Assembly: GCA_013178295.1 (NCBI GenBank)
Contig: JABLWW010000005.1
Location: 182,956 to 246,955, forward strand
Direction of reading: 5' to 3'
Origin: Anaerolineae bacterium
GTDB taxonomy: Bacteria; Chloroflexota; Anaerolineae; Anaerolineales; Anaerolineaceae
Length of the DNA stretch: 64,000 nucleotides
Shown here: positions 8,592 to 17,516 of the stretch, piece by piece
How the letters are laid out: each line of letters opens with the position of its first letter
Numbering within the stretch: the stretch's first letter is position 1
The notes under the pieces: generated by a model
Told to the model about the DNA's origin: nothing
What the model saw: only the letters and a program-made list of their open reading frames with translations
The model's database searches: none
Translations under genes and position numbers: made by a program

Positions 8592-10319
8592 ATGAGAGTC
8601 ATCGGTGTAAGACGGTTTCTGTTGTATTGTTTTATAGTTCTCTCTTTGATTTGTCTGGTACGATGCAACTCGTCTGTGGCGGAGCAGCCAATTGCTTTAT
8701 CTTCTCAGACGGCGGATACCCCAAAGAAGGAAAACACCCCATCTGTGACACAAGCAGCGCTTACAGCGACGCCTGCAAGATTGGCAGAAACGATATCAGC
8801 TCCTGACGAAATCGCTTTCTGGATGTATGAGGATGGCCTTCCCCGTCAAGTTGTTGCGCAATTTGGCGTTTTCTTTCCACAGTTGGAGCAGGCAGAAACC
8901 GAAGAAGATGCCCAACTGAAGTTGGGTGTTTTGCCTTCGGGGTCTGATAGTGGCACAAGTATCTTGTGTTCCAGATGGGTTTACATACTGGTAGCACCCT
9001 TTCCCACGATTGAAGATAATATCCGTCTGGATGATCTCAAAAAGGTCTGGCGCGGTGAAGCAGTTGCTTCTTTTGGAGGGAAGAGCCTGGTGGTGAGTCA
9101 ACAGACAAAAGCTGCTTTTACGCAAATGTGGGGGCGTCCTTCCGAGCGCATGGTTAGTATATTGGGAGAAGAGCAATTGCTGTCGAATGCCTGGCAACAG
9201 CCGTATTCCTGGGCAATCATCCCGTTTGAGCAACTTCAGCCACGCTGGAAGCTGATACAGGTGGATGGAATGTCGCCGTTGGATCGAGTTTTTGATGCTG
9301 ATCAGTATGGGTTGACGGTCAAATATGTTTTAACAGGTGAGCAAGAGGCGATCAATACTTTGCGTAGTCAAATCACCGGAGAAGTTTTGCCGATCACGAA
9401 TTTTGACATGCAAAAGCTAACAATGTTGATCATGACTGGCACCACAGCTATGGCAAGACATCTAGCTTTTCAAATGGAAGAAAAGGGAGTCCTTTATCCT
9501 GCTGAGCAGATTGGTCAGCTGTTGGCAGAGGCTGATATTACGCATATTAGCAATGAAGTTTCTTTTGATAAAAATTGCCCGCCCGCTGTACCGTTGAGGC
9601 GCGAAGCGCGTTTTTGCAGTGATCCAAAGTATTTTGAATTGCTTACACATATTGGTGCGGATGTCATTGAATTAACGGGTAATCACAATCTGGATTGGGG
9701 TTATGAACCGTTCTTGTTTTCTCTAGAGCTGTATCGGGAAAATGGTATGCCGTATTACGGGGGAGGGAAAGATGCTGAAGACGCCAAAAAGGCTTTGCTG
9801 TTACAACATCATGGCAACAAGTTAGCCTTTTTGGGGTGCAGCCAGGCAGGGCCTGAAAATGTTTGGGCGACACGCCAGACGCCTGGTTCTGCCAGATGTG
9901 ATTTTGATTGGATTCAGCAAGAAATAGCTCGTCTAACTAACGAGGGGTATCTGCCCATTTTCACTTTTCAGCATTTTGAAGTGGATGATGTTGTGCCGCA
10001 CTCTTTACAAAGGGTAGATTTTCAGAATGTTGCTCACATGGGTGCGGTGATTGTCAGTGGCAGTCAGTCGCACTTTGCCCAGTCAATGACGTTTGTTGGC
10101 AACCATTTTGTCCATTATGGTCTAGGGAATTTATTTTTTGACCAGATGGAAGAAATTAATCGCCGTGCGTTTATTGACCGGCATTTCATTTACGATGGGC
10201 ATTATATCAATACGCAGTTGATACCGATTATTTTGGAAGATTATGCCCAGCCGCGTTTGCTGTCAGAAGAAGAGCGTTCTGCGTTTCTTTCAGATATATT
10301 CACCGCTAGCAAATGGTGA
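8592..10319 (+). CDS. binding-protein-like domain fused to a divergent CapA domain (copy 1)
   Basis: 575 residues. A hydrophobic N-terminus (residues 8-25) with a Cys near 26 suggests export, perhaps as a lipoprotein, though the lipobox is poor. Residues about 70-255 resemble a periplasmic-binding-protein fold (WVYILVAPFPTIED, WAIIPFEQLQPRW). Residues about 276-560 are CapA/PGA_cap-like (SNEVSFD, TGNHNLDWG, YGLGNLFFDQM). The canonical first metal motif GDxM is replaced by TGTTAMAR and the GHHPH motif by SGSQSHF, so catalysis by the usual metallophosphatase route is doubtful. A paralogue follows after 15 bases. Likely acts at the cell envelope; substrate unknown. Confidence 0.78.
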   Translation: MRVIGVRRFLLYCFIVLSLICLVRCNSSVAEQPIALSSQTADTPKKENTPSVTQAALTATPARLAETISAPDEIAFWMYEDGLPRQVVAQFGVFFPQLEQAETEEDAQLKLGVLPSGSDSGTSILCSRWVYILVAPFPTIEDNIRLDDLKKVWRGEAVASFGGKSLVVSQQTKAAFTQMWGRPSERMVSILGEEQLLSNAWQQPYSWAIIPFEQLQPRWKLIQVDGMSPLDRVFDADQYGLTVKYVLTGEQEAINTLRSQITGEVLPITNFDMQKLTMLIMTGTTAMARHLAFQMEEKGVLYPAEQIGQLLAEADITHISNEVSFDKNCPPAVPLRREARFCSDPKYFELLTHIGADVIELTGNHNLDWGYEPFLFSLELYRENGMPYYGGGKDAEDAKKALLLQHHGNKLAFLGCSQAGPENVWATRQTPGSARCDFDWIQQEIARLTNEGYLPIFTFQHFEVDDVVPHSLQRVDFQNVAHMGAVIVSGSQSHFAQSMTFVGNHFVHYGLGNLFFDQMEEINRRAFIDRHFIYDGHYINTQLIPIILEDYAQPRLLSEEERSAFLSDIFTASKW

Positions 10320-10334
10320 TAATATTAAACCTCT

Positions 10335-13124
10335 ATGGATGATTTTGACTTTTACGCGATACAAGACGAGAACACCCGTAAGCTGGTTTCGCGGCTGTTA
10401 AACCAGGTTTTTCGCCTGAGCGCTGAGCTAAAAGATACCCAGCTTGAAATCAGACGTTTGAACGAGATTCAGTCTGATGTTCAGCAGCTTAATGTCTTAT
10501 ATAGTAACTCGCAGGCGGATTTGCAGCGGTTGAATGAGATCCAGAACGAAGTGCAGAGATTATCTCAACTGCAATCCAGTTCGCAGGCAGATTTACAAAG
10601 GCTGAACGAGATTCAAGCCGAAGTGCGACGAATTGGTGATACGCAGGCGAATTCTCATGAGCAGATCCAAAAGCTGATTGAATCTCAATCTCAAACACAG
10701 ACCGCTTTGGAGAAGCTGGAAGAAACCCAGAGTGGAATGCAGGCAGCTCTGGAGCGGCTTGGCGATATTCAGTCAGATATACAACGGTTAATGCTTGCTC
10801 AAATACAGATACAAAGATTGTTGGACGCTCAGTCCGAAGCGTTCAGGGTTAGCAGTATCCGGGCGGAATTGCAGCAACTGCGAGAAGAAGTGAACCTGTT
10901 AGCCAGCGGGGCAGCACGCAGAGAAGAGCAAATTGTTGATGTGGAGGTTTTTCCTGAGGAAAAAATCTCCTCTGAAAGTGTAACGGTTGAAGAGGGATTG
11001 CCATCCGAGACGGAGCCAGCGCAGGCGGAAATATCTGTTTCAGAGGTTAGTGTGGAGGAGGATTTGCTTTCTGAGATAGAGCCATCGTTGCCGCAGATTC
11101 CTGTCTCAGATATTGTTGGAGAGGAGATGCAACCGCAGCCGGTTGAAGAGGGCGCCCATTCCACAGAGGTTTTTGACACATCACAGGTGCAAAGCGCTGA
11201 GGATGGGTTTGGAAAGGAGAGCGCAGCAGAGCAGGTTTTGCCGTCTTTTGAGCCTGTGGCAGAATTTTCAACCAGGGCAGCTTCTAATATTGCAGTGAGC
11301 AAGGCTGAGTGGCAGGAGGCTGGCAATGGTCAGGACGCGGCAAGGGGTTTGCCTGAATATTTGCAAAAGCGAAGAAAGCTCTCTTTTCCGTGGCAGCGGT
11401 TTGATCAAAAACTTGCGTTGCAGATGTTTGTTGTATCGCTTGTCTTTCTGGCTATGATCGTTTCTGTTATTTTTATCAGCAGGTCGGGAACGCAGATTTT
11501 TACAGGTGGAAAGACGTCTCCACAGCAGGCTACTGATACTCTGCCAGTGTTTTCTCCTCCCACGCTCTCCCCGTCGCCCTTGCCAGCTCCTACATCCACA
11601 CCGGTTCCAACTGCCACATTGCCAGCGTTGAGTTCGCTTTCTGTTGCTCTGGATTCAAATGTCCCATTGGCGTTGCGTCAATCTGTGGGGCTGCCGCCTG
11701 AGGTGAAACAGGTGGAGGATGCGGATGCTGCCAATATTCACTTTGGCGTGGTTTCAAATGGGCAGGCACAGTCTAGATGGGTGTATGCGTTGGTGGCGCC
11801 GTTCCCTACGATAATTGATGAAGTTACACTGGATGCGCTGAAGGGGGCGTGGTCAGGGACAGGGCAGAGAATAAACGGGCAGCCGCTATTTATTACAGAA
11901 GCTACACTGGCGGTGTTTGAGGCGCTTTGGGGTAAGCCAAATGCCTCAAACATTGTAGTTGTACCGGAAGCGAGGCTGCTTGATCAGACGTGGGTCAAAC
12001 CCTATTCGTGGGCGATTGTTCCTTTTGAAGCACTTGATCCAAGATGGAAGGTCATACGGGTGGATGGGCAGTCACCGCTGGACAAAGCTTTTGAAGAAGA
12101 GCGTTATCCTTTGGCAGTGCCTTTTGGCTGGCGGGGTGATGAAGGGTCTGTGTATGTGCTTACCAACCAAGCGCAACCTTCGTTATTGCGTTCCAATCGG
12201 GATGCTGATAAGATGACCACGTTAGTGATGACGGGCACAACTTCCCTGATACGTGCGGTGGCAGCGCGAATGGAGGAAAAAGGGTTAACGTATCCGGGGG
12301 GAGATATTCAGCCCTGGCTAAAGGAAGCTGACCTGACACATGTCAGCAACGAGGTGGCTTTTGACCCGAACTGCCCGCGTGTTGATTTTCACAAGGATGT
12401 TGATGTATTCTGCTCGCGCTCGGAATATATTGAGTTGTTGAAATTTGTTGGTGTGGATATTGTGGAGCTAACGGGCAATCATCTGATGGACTTTGGCTGG
12501 CGTGCGCTTTCGTATACGCTGGATTTGTATACGCAGAATGGTATTCGCTACTTTGGAGGCGGCATTAATGCAGAGGAAGCCTGGAAGCCGTTAAAAATCG
12601 AGCATAATGGCAATAAACTGGCATTTGTTGGCTGTAGCGCTTCGGGTCCACAATATGTGTGGGCAACCGATAGTCAGCCGGGGGCTGCACAGTGTGATAT
12701 AAACAAGATGGTCAATCTGGTTACGGCGCTGAGATCAGAAGGTTATTTACCGATCGTAACTTTTCAACATTACGAGAGTTATGGCTTTTATCCTGTGCCT
12801 CAGCAAAGGGATGATTTTGACAGAGCTTCTCAGGCGGGAGCGGTGGTTGTCAGTGGCAGCCAGGCGCATTTCCCGCAGATCATGACCTTTATTGACGACC
12901 GTTTTGTTCATTATGGACTTGGGAATTTGTTTTTTGATCAAATGGATATACCGGTTAAGGGTACCCGCCGTGAGTTTATTGATCGGCATGTGTTCTATGA
13001 TGGGAGGTATATCAGCACAGAACTGTTGACGGCAATGCTCGAGGATTATTCCCGCCCGCGCCCAATGGATCGTGTGGAACGCGAGTCGTTGCTGACGGAT
13101 ATTTTTGCTGCCAGTGGCTGGTAG
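10335..13124 (+). CDS. coiled-coil membrane protein with binding-protein-like and CapA domains (copy 2)
   Basis: 929 residues. Residues 1-200 are a Gln/Leu-rich coiled coil containing a 24-residue repeat (RLNEIQ...SQADLQ). An acidic Glu/Val/Ser region follows to about 340, then one transmembrane helix near 360-385, a Pro/Thr linker, a binding-protein-like domain (about 430-620) and a CapA-like domain (about 626-910). The last two domains match the upstream gene almost segment by segment. The predicted topology puts the coiled coil in the cytoplasm and the two C-terminal domains outside. As in copy 1, the GDxM and GHHPH metal motifs are replaced (TGTTSLIR, SGSQAHF). The start lacks a strong ribosome site, so coupling to copy 1 is likely. 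Confidence 0.78.
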   Translation: MDDFDFYAIQDENTRKLVSRLLNQVFRLSAELKDTQLEIRRLNEIQSDVQQLNVLYSNSQADLQRLNEIQNEVQRLSQLQSSSQADLQRLNEIQAEVRRIGDTQANSHEQIQKLIESQSQTQTALEKLEETQSGMQAALERLGDIQSDIQRLMLAQIQIQRLLDAQSEAFRVSSIRAELQQLREEVNLLASGAARREEQIVDVEVFPEEKISSESVTVEEGLPSETEPAQAEISVSEVSVEEDLLSEIEPSLPQIPVSDIVGEEMQPQPVEEGAHSTEVFDTSQVQSAEDGFGKESAAEQVLPSFEPVAEFSTRAASNIAVSKAEWQEAGNGQDAARGLPEYLQKRRKLSFPWQRFDQKLALQMFVVSLVFLAMIVSVIFISRSGTQIFTGGKTSPQQATDTLPVFSPPTLSPSPLPAPTSTPVPTATLPALSSLSVALDSNVPLALRQSVGLPPEVKQVEDADAANIHFGVVSNGQAQSRWVYALVAPFPTIIDEVTLDALKGAWSGTGQRINGQPLFITEATLAVFEALWGKPNASNIVVVPEARLLDQTWVKPYSWAIVPFEALDPRWKVIRVDGQSPLDKAFEEERYPLAVPFGWRGDEGSVYVLTNQAQPSLLRSNRDADKMTTLVMTGTTSLIRAVAARMEEKGLTYPGGDIQPWLKEADLTHVSNEVAFDPNCPRVDFHKDVDVFCSRSEYIELLKFVGVDIVELTGNHLMDFGWRALSYTLDLYTQNGIRYFGGGINAEEAWKPLKIEHNGNKLAFVGCSASGPQYVWATDSQPGAAQCDINKMVNLVTALRSEGYLPIVTFQHYESYGFYPVPQQRDDFDRASQAGAVVVSGSQAHFPQIMTFIDDRFVHYGLGNLFFDQMDIPVKGTRREFIDRHVFYDGRYISTELLTAMLEDYSRPRPMDRVERESLLTDIFAASGW

Positions 13125-13142
13125 CATCTGTGAGGTGTTAGG

Positions 13143-13775
13143 GTGAAGATATATGATATTTCATTGACAATTTCTAAGGACCTTCCGGTTTGGCAGGGGG
13201 ATGAGCGAATCTCTCTGGAGCGGGTAAAGAAAATAGAGGAGGGGGCAAACTCGAATGTTTCTGTTTTGAAATGCGGTGTGCATGTCGGCACACATGTGGA
13301 CGCCCCCGTTCATTTTGTTCCGGGAGAGAAAGGAATAGAGCACCTGTCATTGGAGGTGTTGATTGGCCCGGCACGGGTGGTGCAGTTACCGGAGACATGC
13401 GATTTGATCACGGCAGAGGTTCTGGAGCCGTTGGGCGTACCATTGCCTGAACGGGTGCTGCTTAAAACCAGAAACTCAGAATTTTGGAGAAAAGGGTTGA
13501 CAGAATTTCAACCGGATTATGTTGGCATTAGCCCGGACGGCGCCCAGTATCTGGTGGATAAAGGGGTGCGGTTGGTTGGTGTGGACTATCTTTCCGTGGC
13601 GCCGTTCAAGAAAACCAGGCCGACACATGAGATATTCTTAAAAGCCGGTGTCATATTGTTAGAAGGGGCTAACCTTTGTGAAGTTGTTCCTGGAGACTAT
13701 CAGCTTATTTGTTTACCAATCAAGCTGGGCGGGTCGGACGGCGCTCCAGCGCGGGCGGTATTGATTTCGGAGTAG
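13143..13775 (+). CDS. cyclase family protein (kynurenine formamidase-like)
   Basis: 210 residues from GTG 13143, with GAGGTG just upstream. HVGTHVDAPVHF at residues 47-58 is the metal-binding signature of the cyclase/KynB family (PF04199), and GVDYLSV and ILLEGANL are further family segments. These zinc hydrolases open N-formylkynurenine or related amide and lactone substrates. No tryptophan catabolism gene lies nearby, so the substrate is not established. It sits between the CapA-like pair and trxB on the same strand, 18 bases after the former and 23 before the latter, probably within one transcript. Confidence 0.82.
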   Translation: MKIYDISLTISKDLPVWQGDERISLERVKKIEEGANSNVSVLKCGVHVGTHVDAPVHFVPGEKGIEHLSLEVLIGPARVVQLPETCDLITAEVLEPLGVPLPERVLLKTRNSEFWRKGLTEFQPDYVGISPDGAQYLVDKGVRLVGVDYLSVAPFKKTRPTHEIFLKAGVILLEGANLCEVVPGDYQLICLPIKLGGSDGAPARAVLISE

Positions 13776-13798
13776 ATTCGTTTGAGGAGGTGGTAAAG

Positions 13799-14740
13799 AT
13801 GTCTGCTACAGATACTTCGAGACCGGTCAACAAAGCGAAGATTGTGATTCTGGGCGCAGGGCCGGCTGGAATGTCCGCTGCGCTTTATGCTGCCAGGGCG
13901 GAGCTGCAACCCATTGTGCTTACCGGTAGTCAATATGGCGGTCAGGCGGCTCTAACTCATACGATTGAGAATTACCCAGGTTTTCCTGAAGGTGTGGGGG
14001 GAATGCAGATCAGCGAGTTGTTTCAAAAACAGGCTGAGCGTTTTGGCGCGCGCTTTGAGTTTGATACTGCAGAAGCGGTGGATTTGTCACAGCGCCCGTT
14101 TAAGATTTCTACGTATAGCCAGGACTATCTGGCGGATGCGTTGATTATTACCACAGGAGCCAGCCCGAATCTGCTTAACGTTCCTGGCGAGAAGGCGCTG
14201 ACTGGCAAAGGGGTTTCCTATTGCGCCACGTGTGATGGCTGGTTTTTTAAGGGAAAGAAAGTTGTGGTTGTGGGCGGGGGCGACAGCGCGCTTGAGGAAG
14301 CGATATTTCTGACGCGGTATGCTTCTGAAGTGACCGTTATTCATCGGCGTGATGCGCTTAGAGCTGGCGTAATTTTGCAGAAACGCGCCAGAGAAGCCAA
14401 CGTACAATTTGTTTTTGATACGGTGGTTACAGAAATAGTGGGTGTTCAGGCGGTGACAGCAGTGAAATTACGTCATGTAAAGACGGAGGAGACATCTGAA
14501 CTCGCGACGGACGGGGTTTTCATCTTTATTGGACACACGCCCAACACCCAGCTTTTTAAAGGGCAGCTGGAGTTAGACGGCAAGGGATACATTGTCAGTG
14601 ATATTCAAATGCGCACAAGTGTTCCTGGTGTGTTTGCGGCTGGCGAAGTGTGCGACCCAAACTATCGTCAGGTTGTCACTTCGGCGGGAATGGGGGCTGC
14701 GGCTGCTATTCAAGCAACCCGTTTTCTGGAAGAGCATTAA
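13799..14740 (+). CDS. trxB: thioredoxin-disulfide reductase
   Basis: 313 residues from ATG 13799, which follows a strong GAGGAGGTGG ribosome site. FAD-binding GAGPAG (19-24), redox-active CATC (142-145), NADPH-binding GGGDSALEEA and the C-terminal FAAGEVCD segment are all present, as in low-molecular-weight TrxB. It reduces thioredoxin with NADPH in the cytoplasm. A frame reaching 13709 exists but overlaps the upstream gene and lacks a ribosome site. Its last four bases overlap the stop of the convergent EAL-HDOD gene. Confidence 0.93.
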   Translation: MSATDTSRPVNKAKIVILGAGPAGMSAALYAARAELQPIVLTGSQYGGQAALTHTIENYPGFPEGVGGMQISELFQKQAERFGARFEFDTAEAVDLSQRPFKISTYSQDYLADALIITTGASPNLLNVPGEKALTGKGVSYCATCDGWFFKGKKVVVVGGGDSALEEAIFLTRYASEVTVIHRRDALRAGVILQKRAREANVQFVFDTVVTEIVGVQAVTAVKLRHVKTEETSELATDGVFIFIGHTPNTQLFKGQLELDGKGYIVSDIQMRTSVPGVFAAGEVCDPNYRQVVTSAGMGAAAAIQATRFLEEH

Positions 14741-15966
14741 CGTTCGTGAATTTCTTCGCTGAGTGTCGTCGTCCAGATAAATGATTCAAAAAAGATATTG
14801 TTGATCACATGCGGCTGTAAACCAAGCTGCAGTAGCTCGTCCCAGTTTTCGCGTTCGCTTGCCAAAATGGCGTTGAGGACTTTGCCAGGTTTGCCACTAT
14901 GGCTGATGAGCGCTTCGGCGATTTCGGCAGATAGAGGTATGCTTGTAATGACTTTTTCCATTGGCATATCAAAAAGCGCGTCAAGTACAGAAAATAAACC
15001 GCTTAGAAAGAAGGGGTCGGTTTGTTTTTCTCCAAGAGACTGGGCGATCTTTTCGGCAAGGATAGCGCGCATTAAGGCAATATTGGTCAACTCGTGGGGT
15101 TTGTTTTCTATGCTTGCCATGAGCAGTAGCACCATCCAGCCTTGCAACCTATGGATGCCTATCAGCGAGATTGCCTGCCGCAGGGATTTTATTTTGGTTG
15201 CAAATGAATAGTAAGCGGAGTTGACCAGTTTTAGCAGTTTATAACTCAAAACAACATCTTGTGCGATAAGATTTTCGATCTCTTTGAAGCTAACATCAGC
15301 TTCCCGCATTTTCAATAGCGTTTTTAGTATTACCATCCGTGATGTGTCAACGCGTTTCTCTTGGAAGACGCGCGGTTGACAGAGAAAATAGCCTTGGAAA
15401 AGATCGAAACCTAATTGCATACATCGTTTTAGCTCTTCCAGTGTTTCTACTTTTTCTGCAGCCAGCCAGATATGATGTGGTTTTAAAATCGAAGCAAGGG
15501 TTGATAATCGGTTTGAAGAGATCTTGCTCAAATCTATTTTGACGATTTTGAACAATCCCCAGTAGGGTATGACCTGTTCGTAGTCAACGACATCATCCAG
15601 GGCAAACTGGTATCCGCGGCGACGAAGGTGGCGCAAAGCTTCCATTGTCTGCTCATTTGGGCTGCAATTTTCCAGTATCTCAAAAATGACCTGTGAAGGA
15701 GAAACAGGAATAGGGTAGCGACTGGTGATAAAGTTCTGTGTCAGGTTGATGAAAGCTTTTCCTGAGCCTACCACCTTTTCCACCCCAATATTTGCAAATG
15801 TGTTGAGCAATACTTGAATAGTTGCCTGTTCGCCGTCTGAGAAATTTGCCTGATTGACCTCTGAGGATCGGTAAAGAAGCTCATATCCAACGGTTTCAAG
15901 CCGCCGATTAAAGATAGGTTGTCTGGCGATAAAAAAGTTGGAAGAAACTGTTTTAGTGTCGAGCAC
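14737..15966 (-). CDS. EAL-HDOD domain signalling protein (YuxH type)
   Basis: 409 residues. The N-terminal EAL-like domain (FIARQPIFNRRL, YELLYR, FEILE, ALDDV, VKIDLS) carries YELL where active c-di-GMP phosphodiesterases have EAL/EVL plus metal ligands, and the later catalytic residues are reduced. The C-terminal HDOD domain (about 205-395: LKLVNSAYYS, SLRQAISLIG) lacks metal-binding HD motifs. Such proteins act as regulators or scaffolds rather than enzymes. The start is GTG 15966 with no ribosome site; a TATCAT element five bases upstream hints at leaderless initiation. The 3' end overlaps trxB by four bases. Confidence 0.82.
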   Translation of the reverse strand: MLDTKTVSSNFFIARQPIFNRRLETVGYELLYRSSEVNQANFSDGEQATIQVLLNTFANIGVEKVVGSGKAFINLTQNFITSRYPIPVSPSQVIFEILENCSPNEQTMEALRHLRRRGYQFALDDVVDYEQVIPYWGLFKIVKIDLSKISSNRLSTLASILKPHHIWLAAEKVETLEELKRCMQLGFDLFQGYFLCQPRVFQEKRVDTSRMVILKTLLKMREADVSFKEIENLIAQDVVLSYKLLKLVNSAYYSFATKIKSLRQAISLIGIHRLQGWMVLLLMASIENKPHELTNIALMRAILAEKIAQSLGEKQTDPFFLSGLFSVLDALFDMPMEKVITSIPLSAEIAEALISHSGKPGKVLNAILASERENWDELLQLGLQPHVINNIFFESFIWTTTLSEEIHER

Positions 15967-16030
15967 GAGGTATGATATGGATTATCTGAACAGAGTCCTG
16001 CCCTGAGTTATCTATTAATTTCATTGTAGC

Positions 16031-16058
16031 AAAAAGAGGTTGCAGATGCAACCTCTTT
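16031..16058 (-). terminator. rho-independent terminator after the LysM gene
   Basis: AAAGAGGTTGC-AGAT-GCAACCTCTTT is a perfect 11-pair stem with a four-base loop. On the minus strand the stem ends in TTTTT. It lies 36 bases after the LysM-protein stop. Confidence 0.85.
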
Positions 16059-16094
16059 CGTAACGTAATATCTTAATGGTGAGTTTTTGCTATA

Positions 16095-17246
16095 TTAAGG
16101 TGTGGGGGTAGCCAGATTGGTGCCCCACCAGCTAAAAACGCGCTGGATGCTGACTGCGCCAGCAGATTGCCAAATTGGCTGTCCATCGCTGGTTGTGCCT
16201 GTTTGGCGGACTGGCTGTACCCACCAGCGGATAATATGCGGCTTATCCTCGGTTGGACGAAAGCTGGAGGGGACAATGAATTTGGTATCGGTTACATATT
16301 CAACAATCTTTCGTCCACTGGCAGCGGTGACGTCATCAATGCTGACGGCATACGCTTCGTTCTCGCGCAGAGTGCCTACAGCAGCCCATTGCAGGGTGAT
16401 CGTTTCGTTACCGGCTTGGAACACAGAACCATCAGCTGGGAGGAGAAGATTAGGCGCCGGGTATGGAGGAGGAAGCGTGGCAGTGGGCGTCGGTCCGGGT
16501 GTCGGGTTCCGTTTGCACAGGGGGATGATCAGGATTTGTCCCTGATAGACAATATCTGAGGTTAATCCGTTGTAGTCTTTCAGTGCCTGGATGCTGATAT
16601 TGTAGTTTAACGAAATAGAACTGAGAGTATCGTTTTCGGTTACTGTGTAGCTAAATTTCTCGCAGGCTTCTTCAGTCGCTTCGATTTCGCTGAGGGTTGA
16701 GGTGGGCATCGGGGATGCTGTTGGGGTGGGCTGGGGGATGAGCAGCTTTTGCCCAACATAGAGGGTGCCACAGTCCGCTGGTAAGTTGTTCAGCAGCACG
16801 ATGCTTTGAATGGATACGTTGAAGAAATAGGCAATGGTAGAACAATATTCGTTCTCTTTAACTGTGTATTCAATAGGGGGCAGTGGAGTAAAACTGGGAA
16901 GGGGTGATGGTGTAAGGGTTGCCGTTGGTGAAGCTCCTGCTGTAGGAGAAGGGGTGATAGTGGCAGTGGGGGTGGGCTCAACAACGCGCCCTGTGCCTCT
17001 GAGAATGGCAAAGACAACACCGGCTCCAATGATTAGAATAATTGCCATCAACCCAAGTGCCACTGGCAGACTGAGTGTGATCTCTGGCATACGGGATGCC
17101 TGAACCTGACCGGCGGTTGTTGCGGTTGTTGCGGTTGTTCCCGTGGTCAGCGATTTTCCACAGACCAAACAACGTGTGGCATTTTCGTTGAGGCGTGTCC
17201 CACATGTGGGGCAGATTTTGGTTGAAGAACTAATATCTGATTTCAT
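16095..17246 (-). CDS. zinc-ribbon/LysM membrane protein
   Basis: 383 residues from ATG 17246. In order: a zinc ribbon (CPTCG and CLVCG, residues about 12-30), a Thr/Ala-rich linker, one transmembrane helix (about 60-82), a Thr/Pro-rich stalk, two LysM domains (YTVKENEYCSTIAYFFNVS and YTVTENDTLSSISLNYNIS) each ending in a LLIPQP/LIIPLC-type strand, and a C-terminal Fn3-like region. LysM domains bind peptidoglycan or chitin-like glycans, so the outside part likely anchors to the wall while the zinc ribbon stays in the cytoplasm. Its promoter is an extended -10; no ribosome site precedes the ATG. Confidence 0.8.
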   Translation of the reverse strand: MKSDISSSTKICPTCGTRLNENATRCLVCGKSLTTGTTATTATTAGQVQASRMPEITLSLPVALGLMAIILIIGAGVVFAILRGTGRVVEPTPTATITPSPTAGASPTATLTPSPLPSFTPLPPIEYTVKENEYCSTIAYFFNVSIQSIVLLNNLPADCGTLYVGQKLLIPQPTPTASPMPTSTLSEIEATEEACEKFSYTVTENDTLSSISLNYNISIQALKDYNGLTSDIVYQGQILIIPLCKRNPTPGPTPTATLPPPYPAPNLLLPADGSVFQAGNETITLQWAAVGTLRENEAYAVSIDDVTAASGRKIVEYVTDTKFIVPSSFRPTEDKPHIIRWWVQPVRQTGTTSDGQPIWQSAGAVSIQRVFSWWGTNLATPTP

Positions 17247-17282
17247 GGCGAAGAGAATTTTGTATTTTGTGAATGCCCAGAG

Positions 17283-17291
17283 ATTATACCA
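17283..17291 (-). promoter_or_regulatory. extended -10 promoter of the LysM gene
   Basis: Minus-strand TGG-TATAAT. Predicted transcription start near 17276, giving a leader of about 29 bases that shows no Shine-Dalgarno sequence. Confidence 0.6.
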
Positions 17292-17516
17292 TAACTCCAA
17301 TTGAGGGCTTTTCTACGCGCTGCGCAGCTTCCACAGAGTGGATGGTTAAGAGTGCGGCATCGCTTCTGCATGGCTGTTGCCCAAAGGCATGTCTCTTGAC
17401 TGATGCGGCATCCCTTTTATCTCTTAAGAATATGGTGCTGGCTGAGGACCTGACAGGCTGTGTGGTGCTATATCGCTATACACAAGCTGTCTGTGTTGTG
17501 TTATCCTCAAAGTGTT

